A stretch of DNA of 64,000 bases from Maylandia zebra (lineage: Eukaryota > Chordata > Actinopteri > Cichliformes > Cichlidae), in contig NC_135176.1 in the NCBI RefSeq assembly GCF_041146795.1, positions 16,999,786 through 17,063,785 of the forward strand, read 5' to 3'. This document shows, piece by piece, positions 13,643 through 27,104 of the stretch. Under the pieces are notes generated by a model. The model saw only the letters and a program-made list of their open reading frames with translations, did not search any database and had not been told where the DNA came from. Position 1 is the first letter of the stretch; the number at the start of each line of letters is the position of its first letter. The position numbers and the translations under genes are program-made.

Positions 13643-14430
13643 ACCCCCTTTCTGTCTGAGGGGCGCCTGATGATAAACAACCGAATCCCTCAATAGCCCC
13701 CAGGCAAGAGTGCACACCCCTCCCCCTCTATATCCCACCCCCTCCTCATATAGAGTAGCCAACTGTAAATACAGTGCCCACCCCACCCCATACATACCCT
13801 GCACTCCTTATTAGGAGTGTGTAAACACAGGCCATCTATTATCGTGACAGAACACTGCACACACACACATGCATGCACATACAGGCAGGTTTAATTAGCA
13901 GTTGTAAAAAGGTTTTCAGCACTGAATCAATTACCAGTCCTGAAAGGATGAAAGTAAAAATGAAAGACAAGCTGAAGGTCAGAAGAAAGAAAAAACACAC
14001 ACATATGCACACACTACCACTTTGGCCCTCACCATTTCATTAATGGATATGGTGATTAGGTTCACTTGTCATGCCTTTCCATGTCTGTGGGCTCTCCTTG
14101 AGATGATTTGTTGTGCGTGGTAGCCATGCTCTTGAACTCAGTCTAGACGGGATACAAGGAGACATGGATGAAATAGAGTAGATGGGTATGTTATTGAATG
14201 TAATTATCAATAAAACTGAAGGAGAGTCATTGAGTTAAAGGACATGTTCTGGGGCGTTCGTGAGGAGATTCTGTGGCTTTCCATCTGTATTTGTCTCAGC
14301 TTTTTGTGTGTTTGGCTGCAACTAAACCTAGACAAATGGGGGAATGTTAACTGTCCATTTGGCCTTGGGGCCTTCTCAGCATATAGGGTAACATATCCCA
14401 GTTTATGATGGTTCATTAACCCCTCCATGT

Positions 14431-14514
<84 letters not shown>

Positions 14515-17500
14515 CCCCCTCAGCTGCAGGGCCTTGTAGCTCTCCCACTAGTAACAGCTGTGAGGGAGAGGTCAGTTTTGAGTTACATACTCTGAGCAGC
14601 TCTTCACCTGTTACGCCTAGGCGCTCTGAAATCAGCACTGTGCTCCCTTCTCCATGGATACTATTCACAATATTGCATGCTGCACAGTTTACAAGGCCAA
14701 CAATCGCTGTTAACTTAGTACTTTGTAAAATATAAATATAACCTCGCCCTCCTCTCTCCTCCTGCATTTTCTTTTTCAGGTGGCGGTGAAGGTGATCGAC
14801 AAGAGGAAGGCCAAGAAGGACTCATATGTTACCAAGAACCTGCGGAGAGAAGGTCACATCCAGCAGATGATCCGCCACCCCAACATCACTCAGCTGCTGG
14901 ACATCTTGGAGACAGAGAACAGCTACTACCTGGTGATGGAGCTTTGTCCCGGTGGGAACCTCATGAACCACATCTACGACAAGAAACGCCTGGATGAGAG
15001 AGAAACGCAGAAGTACATCCGGCAGTTGGTGCTGGCTGTGGAGCACCTGCACAGGGCTGGTGTGGTTCACAGGTAACAAAACCAAAAACCCCAAAAACAT
15101 TAGTATATAAGCATATAATTACTGTGCCATTCGATGTGGGTCAAAGTTAACTTTAAGACTTCTGGGTCAGACATGATCCTCTTTCCCAAAGTGTGGGTTA
15201 AGTCTTTCTTATGCACATGACTATTAATCCATGAAAGCAGATCTGTCTTCACAATAACTACATTGTAATAATTTAATGTTTTCCATTTAGGTGTGAAGAG
15301 CAAAAACATTACAGAAATGCAGTCACAGTATTGTTAATTCTAGGGTTTTCTCAAACATTTTATCAAAATCTATGTAAGATTTATGGAAAAAACATGCACT
15401 GTTTCCCAAGGCTCTTGTGAGGAATAGTTTTTGTTATTTAGAGCCTGGGAACTGAATTTCTATCACAGTGAGATGGCCTCTGTGGATAACAGGATTTCTG
15501 CTACTGAGGAGGGATCTGAAGATACACAATAGACTATGAAAATTAAGCAGCATGACCCAAATTAGGAGGGGTTATGTCACGGTTCAAGAAGCAGGGGGTA
15601 GATTGTGTGATACTAAAGGTTATCTAATCATCTAATATAAGGTTATCTAATATAAACATGGACCTTTGTTTTACAGGGACCTCAAAATAGAAAACCTCCT
15701 ACTGGATGAGCAGGACAACATAAAGCTTATAGGTAAGCCCCGATGCTCTCAGTGTTTTTTATGTGCACAAAACGTTATACAGAAATTCTGTACATGTATT
15801 CAGACATAAAAGAATCCACATGGAAAAGAGTAATGTTCCCTAAGCTCTCACCTAAGTGCTAACACCCCTGTGTTTCTTTAATGGGCAAGTTAAAATAATA
15901 AACCCACTCTCCCCACCACTCCTTTCCTTCAGATTTTGGCCTAAGTAACTGTGCTGGCATCTTGGGATACTCTGATCCCTTCAGCACCCAGTGTGGAAGT
16001 CCAGCTTACGCCGCCCCTGAGCTACTCTCTAGGAAAAAGTATGGACCAAAAGTGGATGTCTGGTCCATGTGAGTTTAAAGTTGTTTTAAGACATTTGATA
16101 ATAAACATCAGTTTTATTTAATGAGTGCACAGAGAGCTGAAGTGTGTATTTGGGTCTTCCAGTGGTGTTAACATGTACGCAATGTTGACTGGGACACTCC
16201 CGTTCACCGTGGAGCCGTTCAGTCTTCGGGCGCTGCACCAGAAGATGGTGGACAAGGAGATGAACCCGCTACCTCCCACGCTGTCAACAGGTAAGGAATG
16301 AAAACACGACGGCACAAACCTGCTGTGTGCAGATAAAACGTAAAAGTGGAGGGTGAAGGAAATCTGACTGGTTGGCCTTCAGAATTTCGAAAAATGATTT
16401 TAAAAGCTGCTTACTTAAAACTAGAAGCAAAAGGATAAATAACTTGAGGCTTAGTGCCTTTGACATATTTAAGATTCTTTATGACATCTTATTTTAAACC
16501 CTTCAAAAAGAAGTTTTGTTTTCATTTATTCTGCTTAAATGCAGTTAAAAACCGAAAAGCAAAAAAGCAGAAAAACAGGTGACGGGCGGAGGGATGTACA
16601 TTCATGCACATCATTGCACGCGACAGCAAGAAATTCTCGGTGATTTCACTAGTAACCTTTCCATCAGAGGCGAAAACATGATAACCTTTTGTGCCTCTTT
16701 ATCAGGGATTAGGTGGCTCTTCCAGTGAAGACGCTGGCACAGATTCAGATTTTTTCTACAGTTTTTTCTTTTTGTTTCTTAAAACAAATGATTCACTTCC
16801 TGAGAGGTTTGGTCAATGTTTTTGTAGACTTTAGGAAACTAAAATTGTTCATAGGCTTGACTTTGCCTTAGAGTCACTAATTATAGTGTAAATGTCCTAC
16901 ACATATATTTAGATATAATTACACAGATAAATTCAAAGGTAGTTCCTCAGAAGCTTGCGTGTGTTGTGGAAAGGGTGTGCATAGGTATGACGGTGTCAAA
17001 TTCATTTCACAATCTCTGCACTCGTTCTGCAGTCACTCCTTCACGGCACGTCAGAACAGTCGTTTGCATTTCGCTTATATGCAAACTAAGGGGCGATACC
17101 ATAACTCACTTTTATAAGCACCTATTATACTATAACGACATGTATCTGACTTCGCAACTGGGTTCGTTACGAAACAATTTACTTAATAATGATAACTTTA
17201 TCAGTTTCATCTATTTTGTTGTTGCATAAGCAGTTTCACTTTGCAGCGTTGGTAATTCAAAGGAATCTTGAACCTTAAGGATGTGGAGGAAGAGAGCCAA
17301 GTTTGTGGCCTGGGAATAAACACAATGATAACACAATATGTCGTAACATGTTTCAGCACCGAGAAAGCTGCTCCTGTTTTATGTGTTGATGAGCGTGCAG
17401 AAAGAATAACAATACACATTTTGATTTTTCTCGTTTCTCAGCTGCCATCTGTCTTCTGAAGAAGCTACTTGAGCCAGACCCCAACAAGCGTCCCAATATC

Positions 17501-19655
17501 CACCAGGTGATGGCTGACTCCTGGCTTCAGCTGGCCAATAAGAACACAGGGGCACCATACCTCAACAGGTAGATGTACACAGATTTAAATTGCTCTGAGT
17601 TTGTGTTTGTTGTAGTTTGCATTTAAAAGCTTAATTTGTCAAGCATTGTTAAATATTCCTTTTTTTTTTTTTTTGCGTTAAGGATCCACATTGAAGAAAT
17701 CAACCACACAGTGTTGCTGCATATGACGGAGAAGATGGGCTACAAGCACAGTGAAGTTCTGAGCGCCGTCCTCACCAATCGCGCCTGCCACACTTTGGCG
17801 GTCTACTTCCTCCTCAACAAGAAAATGAAGAGACTCTCCAAAGAATACAGGGTATGTATATTCATATACTTTCCGGTTTGACGTCAGTGAGTAAAGTGAG
17901 TTTAGAGAGAAAACAATATTTTAGTCACTTGCACATCCTTTTCCCAAGGAGTTTGTCATAGTACTATTTCAAAAGGACCAGGAGTGTTTTTCACACCAAT
18001 AAACTGTTGTGACGGGATGACGCAAAGCATTTAGTCATCAACAACAAATGTTGCTTGTGTGTGTGTTAAGGAGATGCAGTTCCAAGAGAAAAAGAGAGGC
18101 GAAAAGCAGAAAAACGAATACTTCCAGACCCAGTGGAGGAAGCACGTCGATAAGCTGACCATACCCCCGAAACAGACGCCCGTCTACCTGGCTGTCAGCA
18201 AGGGGCCCAGCAAGGAGAAGAAGCACAGAACAGGTGAGGATTTGCACAGTTGAGTGCAAAAATAATGAAAACAACAATTAGGAAGCAGTTTTTTTTTAAT
18301 GTTCACTTTATTTATTGTATCTATTTTATTTACTTTCATTCATACAGGGTAGGTTGACTGAGCATGCATGTTCTTGTACAGCGACCTGTTTCACACACAC
18401 GTAGTTACCCAGTCATCCATCCATCCATCCATCCATCCACTGTTTGTCTGTTCGTCCATCCATCTAACCACCCACTCATCCATCTGAGAGGAAACATCCA
18501 GGACAACTTGCCAGTCACTCATGGGGCAAACACAAACACTAAAATCTTAATCAGAAATTACTTAAGAGAGCATAGTGCAGAAGTAAGTTCATGATATAGA
18601 AATAACTGAACTGACTCAAGCTTGCAAGAGAGAGTTTAGCACACACCTAAACTCCCTTCTCACTTACCTTTAAGTGGTATTGAGAAATTACAGATTTGTC
18701 TTCTGTACCTTTGGCTTTACGTCTGCTGTCAGATCATTGTGTCTGTCAGGATCTTGTTAATGGCATACAGACAATGGCTACTCAGGCAGAGGTTTAAGAA
18801 AAGATGGGGTTCTCACTTTTTTAATGAATTTATTTTAATTTTCATTAAATATTACAGTAAAAACAATGTTTCACAAAAGCTAAAGTGCTTCTAATTTCAT
18901 CCTCAGGTTTACTGCGTGCCATAACTGGTGGGCATCGTAATTCACCTCTGGCACCTCCGGGCACAGTTGCTTCTTCCTCCATGGAGTACCTAGAGATCCA
19001 CCCTCTATTCCCCAACACGCCACAGCAACGAAGGCGCCTGGCCACCCTTCCGCAAGTCAACACGAGCCCAGAACACAACATTCCCGCTCCTCCCGCGCCG
19101 TCGCCGATTGGCATGCATTCCTTCGGCTCGCTCGCCAAAGCTGAACAAATCGAAGACACCCCATCTTCGCCCTGGTACAAGCTGACTAACGGGACCCTAT
19201 CCCCTCCCCGCCACGTCTCCGCCTTCCAGCCTGACTCCTCTTACTTGAAAAAAGCCACAATCCCCAGTCCGCCCGTCCTCATTGTCAATCCACAGCCCAA
19301 GAAGAGCACCTCGACAGATTGGTGTGGTTCTTCTGACACTAGTGGTAGCCCTCCCAGCACTATAGGAAGTCCCCCAGGGAGCTCAGCTTTTAGCCCTCCA
19401 AAGTCTGCTTTCAGTCCCCTCAATCCTACCTCAGCTTTTAGTCCTCCTTCCAGCAGCGGTAGCAGCGATCCCGAGAGCCCAACGCATCGCAGCAAATTCC
19501 CCTCGATGGGAATCGGACAGATCCTAAAGAAGAAGGTCCAGCTGCAGCCATTTACATTTCGGCCAGAACAAGTCATCGAGGAAGTCGTGTCCCCTCCTCC
19601 CTACCCCATGCAGACTCTCCTCTGTGCTTCAGGTGCACTAAAGACCCTCTGCTGA
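11940..19655 (+). CDS. hunk: HUNK, hormonally up-regulated Neu-associated kinase (AMPK/SNF1-related Ser/Thr kinase)
   Basis: Serine/threonine protein kinase of the SNF1/AMPK-related group. Coding exons: 11940-12179, 14780-15072, 15677-15732, 15933-16068, 16163-16290, 17442-17568, 17683-17851, 18071-18233, 18907-19655. They total 2061 nt, giving 686 residues (human about 714). The ATG at 11940 is chosen because the in-frame triplet before it is GTG. Kinase domain from about residue 53: glycine loop GEGSFAKV (62-69), lysine in VAVKVIDK (84), HRDLKIEN (177-184), DFG (197-199) and [10 protein letters not shown] (217-226). Exon 7 holds [15 protein letters not shown], a UBA-like post-kinase segment. 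The C-terminal tail is S/P-rich with weak family conservation, apart from the [10 protein letters not shown] motif and the ending ALKTLC, close to the human MGIGQMLRKR and ...KTQC. It keeps the head-to-head arrangement with SCAF4 seen in human. Confidence 0.96.
12202..12236. repeat. (TA)n(TG)n compound microsatellite
   Basis: A TA run followed directly by a TG run, about 20 bp after the HUNK exon 1 donor. Confidence 0.9.
13590..13641. repeat. C-homopolymer joined to (CA)n
   Basis: About 22 consecutive C followed directly by about 15 CA units, in HUNK intron 1. Confidence 0.95.
14432..14512 (+). repeat. (CA)40 microsatellite upstream of HUNK exon 2
   Basis: A pure CA run of about 81 bp on the transcribed-sense strand, ending 267 nt before HUNK exon 2. 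Confidence 0.95.
18417..18480. repeat. (CATC)n tetranucleotide repeat
   Basis: Repeated CATCCATC units followed by imperfect copies, in HUNK intron 8. Such tracts often end teleost dispersed repeats. Confidence 0.8.
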
Positions 19656-20660
19656 GTTATAAGATGATTTAAAAAAAAAAAAAAAAAGTTGGACTGAACT
19701 CGATGCCCCTTTCAACATTTTTATGTTGGGAGAGGTCTTCCAGAGTGGCCTTTTGAACTGTGAACTGTCCCTTTATTGCGACTGAGCCACTTTTCATGAC
19801 AGACTTATTTAAAAAAAAAGAAAAAAAGAAAAAAAGAAAAGGTGGTGAGAATATAAAATGTATTACCTCTTGTTACAACACTTATTATGTAATGTGAGAA
19901 GTGACACTGAGGAGATAAGATCTGAACGGATCCATGAGCAATGACTAAATCTCTCTGTGTCCTAAATACGGAATGGACATGGGACATTGTGTAATATGAG
20001 CCTTGCCAATAACAATTGTACACACACACAAGCACACACATGAGTACACACTGAACGATGTATTATAGACCAACTTAGAGATACTCTCTTATGTAACATT
20101 GGTGTAACTGGTTACTAATTGAGCCGCAAACTGATTCACACCAGCTAACAGACCCCAACTTTTACCCTAACCCTGATTTTACATGTATAAATGTTTTGTC
20201 TCTGTGAAAACTCTGTATAATAGCCACTGACATCCAGTCAGCCGGCACTATGTCCTATGCTGACCGGATGAAGAAGCTCACTGCACTATTCTTGAAAACC
20301 AAAACGTATACTTAGAACGGTGTTTAACATCTTTTACCTCACTGCATTTATTCATGCATTAAATGTGGAACGGCAGTCGGTTGTGACATGCTTGTGTGGA
20401 TCGTGTCACAGTGTAGCAGTGTGTAAGTGTTGCCATTAGAATCAACACACTAAAATAGCCGTAGGTTGCAAGAGCAGAAGCATATTCTCACTTTTATATA
20501 AACGTCCTCATAAACCTTCACTCAGCACTGAACTTTTTTATCCACAAGTGTTGCTTCACCTCTAAGACCCACAGGGAATCTGTAAAAGTCTTGACTTTCT
20601 CACAGCAGGATATGCCTGTTCCTAGTCAGTTTGTAATAAAAAATAAATAAAAGAAAAAAG
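19656..20660 (+). other. HUNK 3' UTR (approximate)
   Basis: Begins after the TGA at 19653-19655. It contains an A-rich stretch at 19668-19686. An AATAAA at 20635-20640, in a cluster of near-copies to 20660, is the best first polyadenylation signal. Transcription may run further toward the AT-rich end near 21260. Confidence 0.5.
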
Positions 20661-23600
20661 AATAGAGCATCAAAAGCCTTATGAAACAGATCAACCTCAC
20701 CACAGGTTGAGTGTATGAAAGTGGAAAGAACTGCTACTAGGATCATCTGCGGAAATAATTCACTTCCTTTTGTCTTAACGCTGTAGTTTGTGCAATAGTC
20801 TTAAGTGTTAACTGCAATGATGAGTATTTGCCAAGAGCTCTGAGACATGTGAAAAATGTTCCTGTAAATAACAGTGCAGCTCCTGTGTTCCTGTTGCTTA
20901 CTCCGTTCTGTATGAACAGAAGTTTAAGACGTTTATCTGAGCCGACACTGTCACAAATTAGTTGCCTGTACAAAACAAAGGGGGGAAAAAACGAACAAAA
21001 AAAAAAAAAGGCTTCCACGGGCACACGAGGTTTCTCACTGTTAAAATACTGTAGAATCTCTTCATGTCCAAATGAAAAGTTGCATGAGTCAAACTTGTGT
21101 TGTCAGCATTTGAAATTATGTCTTTGTACCTTTTTTCTGGTTGATACTGAGATTGATACGGACTTGGGTGGGGGGTGTCTTTTTTTAAGATTTTGTAAAG
21201 GATGGTTTTGTTTGAGTGTCAAGAGATTTCTATGCTGTATAAAGTATTTTAAATATTTATAAGGAATCCTTTATGTGTCTGTCTAGTTCTTTAAACGCAC
21301 CTGCATGCTGTCTGGCTTCATTCTTGCACGTCACATGTTCACATGGCTCATCTGAGACGTATTGAAAATATGCAAACTTTTAATTATGATCATTAAGTAA
21401 TAATATGGTACTCAACAGAATCCAATATTCTTGCTAATTTATGTACACTTTACCTAAAGTCTGACATCTATACTTCATCCTTAAAGCTCTCATCTCCTGG
21501 AGGACTTGATGACGATGTGTGAAAGGATTTATGTTACTGAATGTGCCACTTATCTCACATACCATATGCATTTCCCACGAAACACCTATGAGAGGTTAAA
21601 AAAAAAAAAGCATGACACTCCCATGCAACAGCTGAATGATCCTTGGTTTGGCTACATGCACACACACACACACACACACTCACACATACACTACAAGCCC
21701 TTCCTTCTCACGAACACATACGTTATAGACACTAATCTACTCAGCTGTGCCTCCCTAAACCTCTCTGGGTGACGCTGCCCTGTCGAGACACAGAAGGGGG
21801 ATCACCAGAGCTTTGAGACAAACAAGCACATGCACAGGACACCACAAACAGGGCTGTCCGATTAAATCAGCGTGGCTAAGCTGATAAAAGCAGAGGGGCA
21901 AGAGGAGCCCTCAAATATGTTAAAGCCAGAGCCTTTTGTTTATCGCCGACAGGCCAACGGTTACTCAAAATCCCTGGTTGATCTGGTGACATAAACAAGC
22001 TCTGACCAGGAATACTACGCATGAAGGATATTACTGCACACAGACAGATAATATCATAAAATATAGTTTAGTGTTGCTGCGGTAATTGTGTAATTTACCA
22101 TTAACTGATAAAGTCAAGGACCCAAAAAGGCGCCGCTTTTGACTAAACACGTATTGTTTCCAGAAAGTGAGGTGAGAGATTGTGGTGGTGAAGGACATGT
22201 TGTAACAGTTTCTACCTCTTATTTCAGCAAAATCAATGAATCATGTTTACGGCAAAATAAACCGGGGCTGTAATCAAATGCATGAAAACTTTTGCCCATT
22301 TCCCGAATGCAAGCATTTTCTTTTTTCTGGTGTCAATATGAATCTCACACGTTGTTGGCTGAACAAAATACAGTCAAAACCATAAACATTTGATTGGCAA
22401 TGCAATTTGCTTCACTTCAAATCCACTTTAAAGGATTGAAACCAATTAAGATATAACTGAAGTGTAGACCTGTAGCTTTAGTTCAAGGGGCTTAAATGAT
22501 ATTAACATTTAATATATTTATGAATTAGAGCAATTTTTCTTAACATAGTATCTGCATTTCCTGAGGCTCCAAAGTAATTAGATAAATGACCAGGTGGCCA
22601 GGTGTGGCCTTGTTATTTCATTAAAAATTCTACAAAGTAAAAGCTCTGGAGGGCAATTTTGTTTCGTTAACTGTTCACAGGAATTTAGGAAGTAAAGGAC
22701 GCTTTCAGTGGGATGAAGAAAAGAAAACACACCTAGGGCAATTTAACTACATTGTAACTACCTAGAATAGCATGGAATTATTGGCATAGATAAAACCTCG
22801 TCACAGCATGTAGCAGAGTGTAAAACACTGTCACAGAGGTACATGTAACCTGGTCGAAGTCTACAATCAAGTGATGCTTTAATAAATTTAGCATTACCAT
22901 CGTTAACAGTAGAAAGATAAAATTAGTAGTCGATGGGAGACCTCTAAAAAGACGCACAAACAGATGTTGTAACACTCATTATGGGGGATGGTTATTATGT
23001 GACTTTTAATGATTTATTTAAAATAGTTTTTTTTTCAGGGTGAAATAATTCACACTCCAATCCACAAAGGGTCAAGTGTATAAAGGCTAAAATATATACA
23101 TACTTTTACTTACATCTTTTAATATATAGAGCTGAATGCATTTTAATTTGACAATCATTCCACCCTGGAAAAAGAACTGTTCAAAAAAATCATGAAAAAA
23201 AGCTCAAATTTAGGAGTGACATTCATACCTGCGATTGAATATAAAGGTCTAACCACAACAATCCTTTTTGTTTAATATACAATATAATATGCACCAAGAA
23301 GCCCTAATAGCTGCTGTAAAAAAATAATCGTTAAGTGGAGTAGAAACAGTTAGTCAACATTAACTCATCCAGACCAGCTCATTTGCAGTTTTCTCATCTG
23401 TTTTTCTGCTTGGAGATCTTACATCTGTTGATTCAAGTTCTGAAAAGTGAGCAACTCACATTACACTAACAGCTCTAACAGTCGCTAAGAAAACAATCCT
23501 GCTGAACTGGAAAGATGGACAGAAACCTTTCAGTATTTCAACGGCACCACTCTGAATACATTTGCAAGACAAAAGGCATTAAAAACAAATAACATAGCTT

Positions 23601-23790
23601 CTCTCAAATAGATATTGGATACTGTTTATCAAAGTCATTTTTCTTGCCTGACTACTTCTGCCATTACTGCACCAGTGACATAAATACCACCATTTCCCAC
23701 ATCCCCAGTGCCTGGGTGCACGCACCACCTCATAGCCTGTCATCTACCACTTGTATCATAGTAATCTGAATTGTGACACCCATTTTAAAT
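20661..23790. other. Intergenic, no gene seen
   Basis: No exon or RNA gene recognised. There is a short (CA)n at about 21658-21690. The stretches 21840-22010, 22070-22180 and 22560-22680 are non-repetitive with balanced composition and could be conserved non-coding elements, but this cannot be judged without an alignment. Confidence 0.5.
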
Positions 23791-23792
23791 GG

Positions 23793-23936
23793 TAAACGGT
23801 AAACGGCCTGTATTTGTATAGCGCTTTACTTAGTCCCTAAGAACCCCAAAGCGCTTTACACTACATTCAGTCATTCACCCATTCACACACAGGTGATGGC
23901 AAGCTACATTGTAGCCACAGCTGCCCTGGGGCGCAC
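23793..23936 (+). repeat. Dispersed teleost repeat, 5' half
   Basis: The text GGTAAACGGCCTGTATTTGT, ATAGCGCTTTACTTAG, CAAAGCGCTTTACACTAC and CATTCACCCATTCACACACA is a well-known fish repeat start. It breaks off at GGGGCGCACTGAC. The 3' half of the same family is at 4460-4700. Confidence 0.6.
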
Positions 23937-23944
23937 TGACATAA

Positions 23945-24310
23945 CATACTGTGCAAACGTCTTTAGACAACACTTTCTTCTTTATATTTTGTAAGGAAAA
24001 TAGGAAAAAGGAGCTGTGACTTATTGAAATGTGTGAACACACATGGAAATGCAGCATGTAAGGTGAAAACAGAGTTTGCAAAATTTTAACAAGCTTAAAA
24101 TTCAAAATGACGATCTTTATTCTTCAACACTGAAATGCTGCCCCAAACCATGACAGAGCCTCCACACTGTTTCACAGGTAGCTGTAGACACTCACTGTTG
24201 TACCTCACTAGTGAACTACATGTTGATGAAAATTTAACCCTAAAATCTTACATTTGAATTCATCACTCCATAAGACCTTTTTGAAAGAATGCACACAGCT
24301 CAAATAAGTT
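23945..24310 (-). mobile_element. Tc1/mariner remnant
   Basis: The left end TACTGTGCAAACGTCTTTAG resembles a known fish Tc1-type end. Near 24132-24175 the minus strand reads CGGSVMVWGSIS, the diagnostic GGSVMVWG block of Tc1 transposases. Most of the transposase is missing. It abuts the repeat at 23793-23936. Confidence 0.65.
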
Positions 24311-27090
24311 ATGGGAACATTTCAACCCTACATCTGATAGCAATGAACGAAATATTGAACTTGCTACCTCTGATCTCTTCATCAAGATAAAACTAGACTC
24401 AAACTTTCATACAATGTCTTATCTTTAAAACTGAACTTAAAATTTCTACTGCCTTTATTTGTATTGGCAACTTTTATACTGGAATATGAAAATTCTAAAT
24501 ATCAAATATTTATAGTTTCCCTCCAAATATCATGTCACATTTGACCTCTGACCTCACTTTAACTTTTCACACCTGCCTTTCTTTCAAGTTTACCTCAAAA
24601 TCTTGTAAGAAAATCTTGTCAAGACAAAAAGAATTCTAGATAAATTAAAACCAATAAATAAATATGTTCAAAATTATTATTATAAGTATATTAAATTCAA
24701 TTTTAAGAGGACAAATAACAAAATCTTGCACTTTCCACTTGTTTTTACTGCACTGCAAACTTAATGTTTAACAAGAAGGCAGAAAACAAAATAAATGTAT
24801 TTAAACTACAATACTATTCCCTTAAAAGTAAACCCCGTCCTCTTGGAGTGCTTCTTGTTTTGGTTTTTTGTATTTTCCACACATTATCAACTGTTTCTAA
24901 GCTGACTGAGCTGAGCCAGTGATGTGACCCGATTAGACCTTTCTTTATCTACTGAAGACAAAACTCAGGGCGGGAAAACCCAGAAACAAACAGCAACTGA
25001 AGATAATGCATGGCAAGAAACTCAGCATTTGGTGTCCATCATTTTCAGACTGACCAGAGTTGTTTCTCAAATTACTGTTCAGTCTGCGAAAATGGCTGTA
25101 AAGTGTTATTGCAACATGTCCATTATTGTGGTGAACAGAGGCAAAAAACCCAGTATCATCCAAATATTGGAGGACCAGACTGTGAGTCCCTATGTAACTT
25201 TGAGGAAAATGATTTTTAACCTCTCACATTTTCAAGGTTGAACAATTTATGCAAAGAATAGCAGAGTTTTAATAAAAGTATTTGGTGAGTTGAAGCTTCA
25301 GACTGCGTTTTGTAAGAATCTGACTATAGAGCCATTAATCTATGTAGTCTCAGGAAGCATTATTGGAAAAACGGATTATTATTCAAATCAATCTGCGTAT
25401 AAAAGGATCAAGTAGCAATAACAAGCTTGTGATAAACACCCCACCAACATATGAATGGAGCATAAGTGGATATTTTTATCACTTTAGAGGAATGCTAACA
25501 TTGCAGCTTGTTACATATCATTACATTTATAAATATGAAGACATTGTAACACTTCTTCTTGTTGTCTGGTTACACAGCAGATACCGAAATTGAATTTAAT
25601 AAAACCCTATCCTGCCAGATTTAGAACAGAAGTTGAACAATTGTGACTTTGCTGTCAATATTCAAAATTGTGCATGATTAATAATTCTCTTTGGAAAAAA
25701 AAGAATTCTGATTAGTCAGATGGCTGGCATCCTTTTAATGTGTGGCCAAACTGACCACTTACTGTCCAGCAGGAATTTAGTTTTGTCAGTCTGTTGAGGC
25801 TTAGGTCCTGATGACACTAATCCCTTTTTCAGCCCCCTGCTCGTCACATATACAGATAGACACACGCACACACTCTCACCAGGGTGTCACTGGCAAAGGG
25901 ACGAGGCTTTGTGTCTGAGAAAAACAGACGATTAACCTGCTACACACACCAGGGATGTTTGCACATAGACAACCTGAACATCCAGGTCCAGCCACACAGA
26001 CCAGTACAGCCTCCCTCAGCAGCGCTCACACCAGCAGAGGAGGAGGAGGAGGAAGAGGAGAGAGTGAGAGGCAGCTAGACTACCTGGCAGCCACGGTTGT
26101 ACACAAAGACTTAGGGGGAAATAAACAAGCAGATGTTTCTAATGAAGTAGAAGGCTTTGTTTGAGCACTCAGAGGGGATTGGGGTTATTCCGTCAGACGA
26201 GTCACCGACTGGTCGGTTATATAGTTCCATCACAGACACAGAGGAAGGTCATCAACCTTGAGAGGGCAGAGACGTTTTATTAGTTAATCTGAACTGGGTG
26301 AAGTTGAACAAAGACCTAAGATCATCCTACATTTGGGAACCTCCCAGATGAAGACGTTTATTAACCGACCTTCCAACAAATCTGTGGGAAACAAAGACAA
26401 AGATGGCTCCAGACTGTCTCCATGACTTAAATGTAAAAAAAAAAAAAAAAAAAAAAAAAGATTCTGTTCAAGCATACTGTTGGTCAGTCCACCACGCTGG
26501 AAAAGTAGGGGCAATCAGCCACGGCAAAAGTCCAGTGGGATATTTAATTTATTTTTTAATAATTATCTGTTTATTACATCATCATTATTATTATTTATTA
26601 AACAATATTTTTAAAGCACTCAGTGTTAGGAGGCACAGTGAACATGCACAGTTTTGTGTAAAATGAAGGGTTAAACCAGGAAATGGTCCAAAACCAGCTG
26701 TGAGCAACTGGTGGGGTGTGGTCCCTTTGTCGGAGGAAAACCAAATACCAGGATAGGAAAAGGCAGAAACGAGGATTAAATAAAGTCATCTATTGCGCAG
26801 GTTGAAAAAAATAGTACAGATATAATGTTTTCAATGTTTTCCTTAACAAAACATCTGACACACAACCATCTCATTACCACTCTCACCCTCATCCCTCAAG
26901 TATTATCAGAACCAAATTACAAGAAGCATCATTTAATGCTCTCAAAACCAATAAAACTGAAACATTTGCCTTCTCACAAGATAATCCTTTTCTATCCATC
27001 GAAAAAAAACCAAACATATTTTCAAAGTTGGCACAGGTGGCACTCCCTGAGATATTTTTTCCTCTCCAAAAACAAGATCAGAAATTCAAT
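24311..27090. other. Intergenic, no gene seen
   Basis: AT-rich and featureless except for an A25 tract at 26435-26459. The plus-strand open frames at 24924-25241 and 25363-25593 match nothing I recognise and lack splice or start support. Confidence 0.5.
26435..26459. repeat. Poly-A tract
   Basis: About 25 consecutive A in intergenic DNA. Confidence 0.9.
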
Positions 27091-27104
27091 CAAAGAGCAG
27101 AGCA

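Larger units (their letters stand above)
12180..14779 (+). other. HUNK intron 1
   Basis: 2.6-kb intron after the exon encoding the glycine loop (donor GTAAGC, acceptor TTTTTCAG). It is rich in simple sequence: (TA)(TG) at 12202, a C-run joined to (CA)n at 13590-13641, and (CA)40 at 14432-14512. Open frames here translate dinucleotide repeats and are not genes. Confidence 0.85.

Noticed and set aside
13533-13804. Overlapping open frames full of VCVCV and GGGG
   Set aside because: They translate the C-run and (CA)n microsatellite in HUNK intron 1 in several frames.
14207-14767. 186-codon minus-strand open frame
   Set aside because: It runs through (CA)40 in HUNK intron 1, has a VCVC core and no homology I recognise.
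18845-19576. Minus-strand open frames over HUNK exon 9
   Set aside because: Antisense shadows of a GC-rich coding exon whose sense frame clearly continues HUNK.
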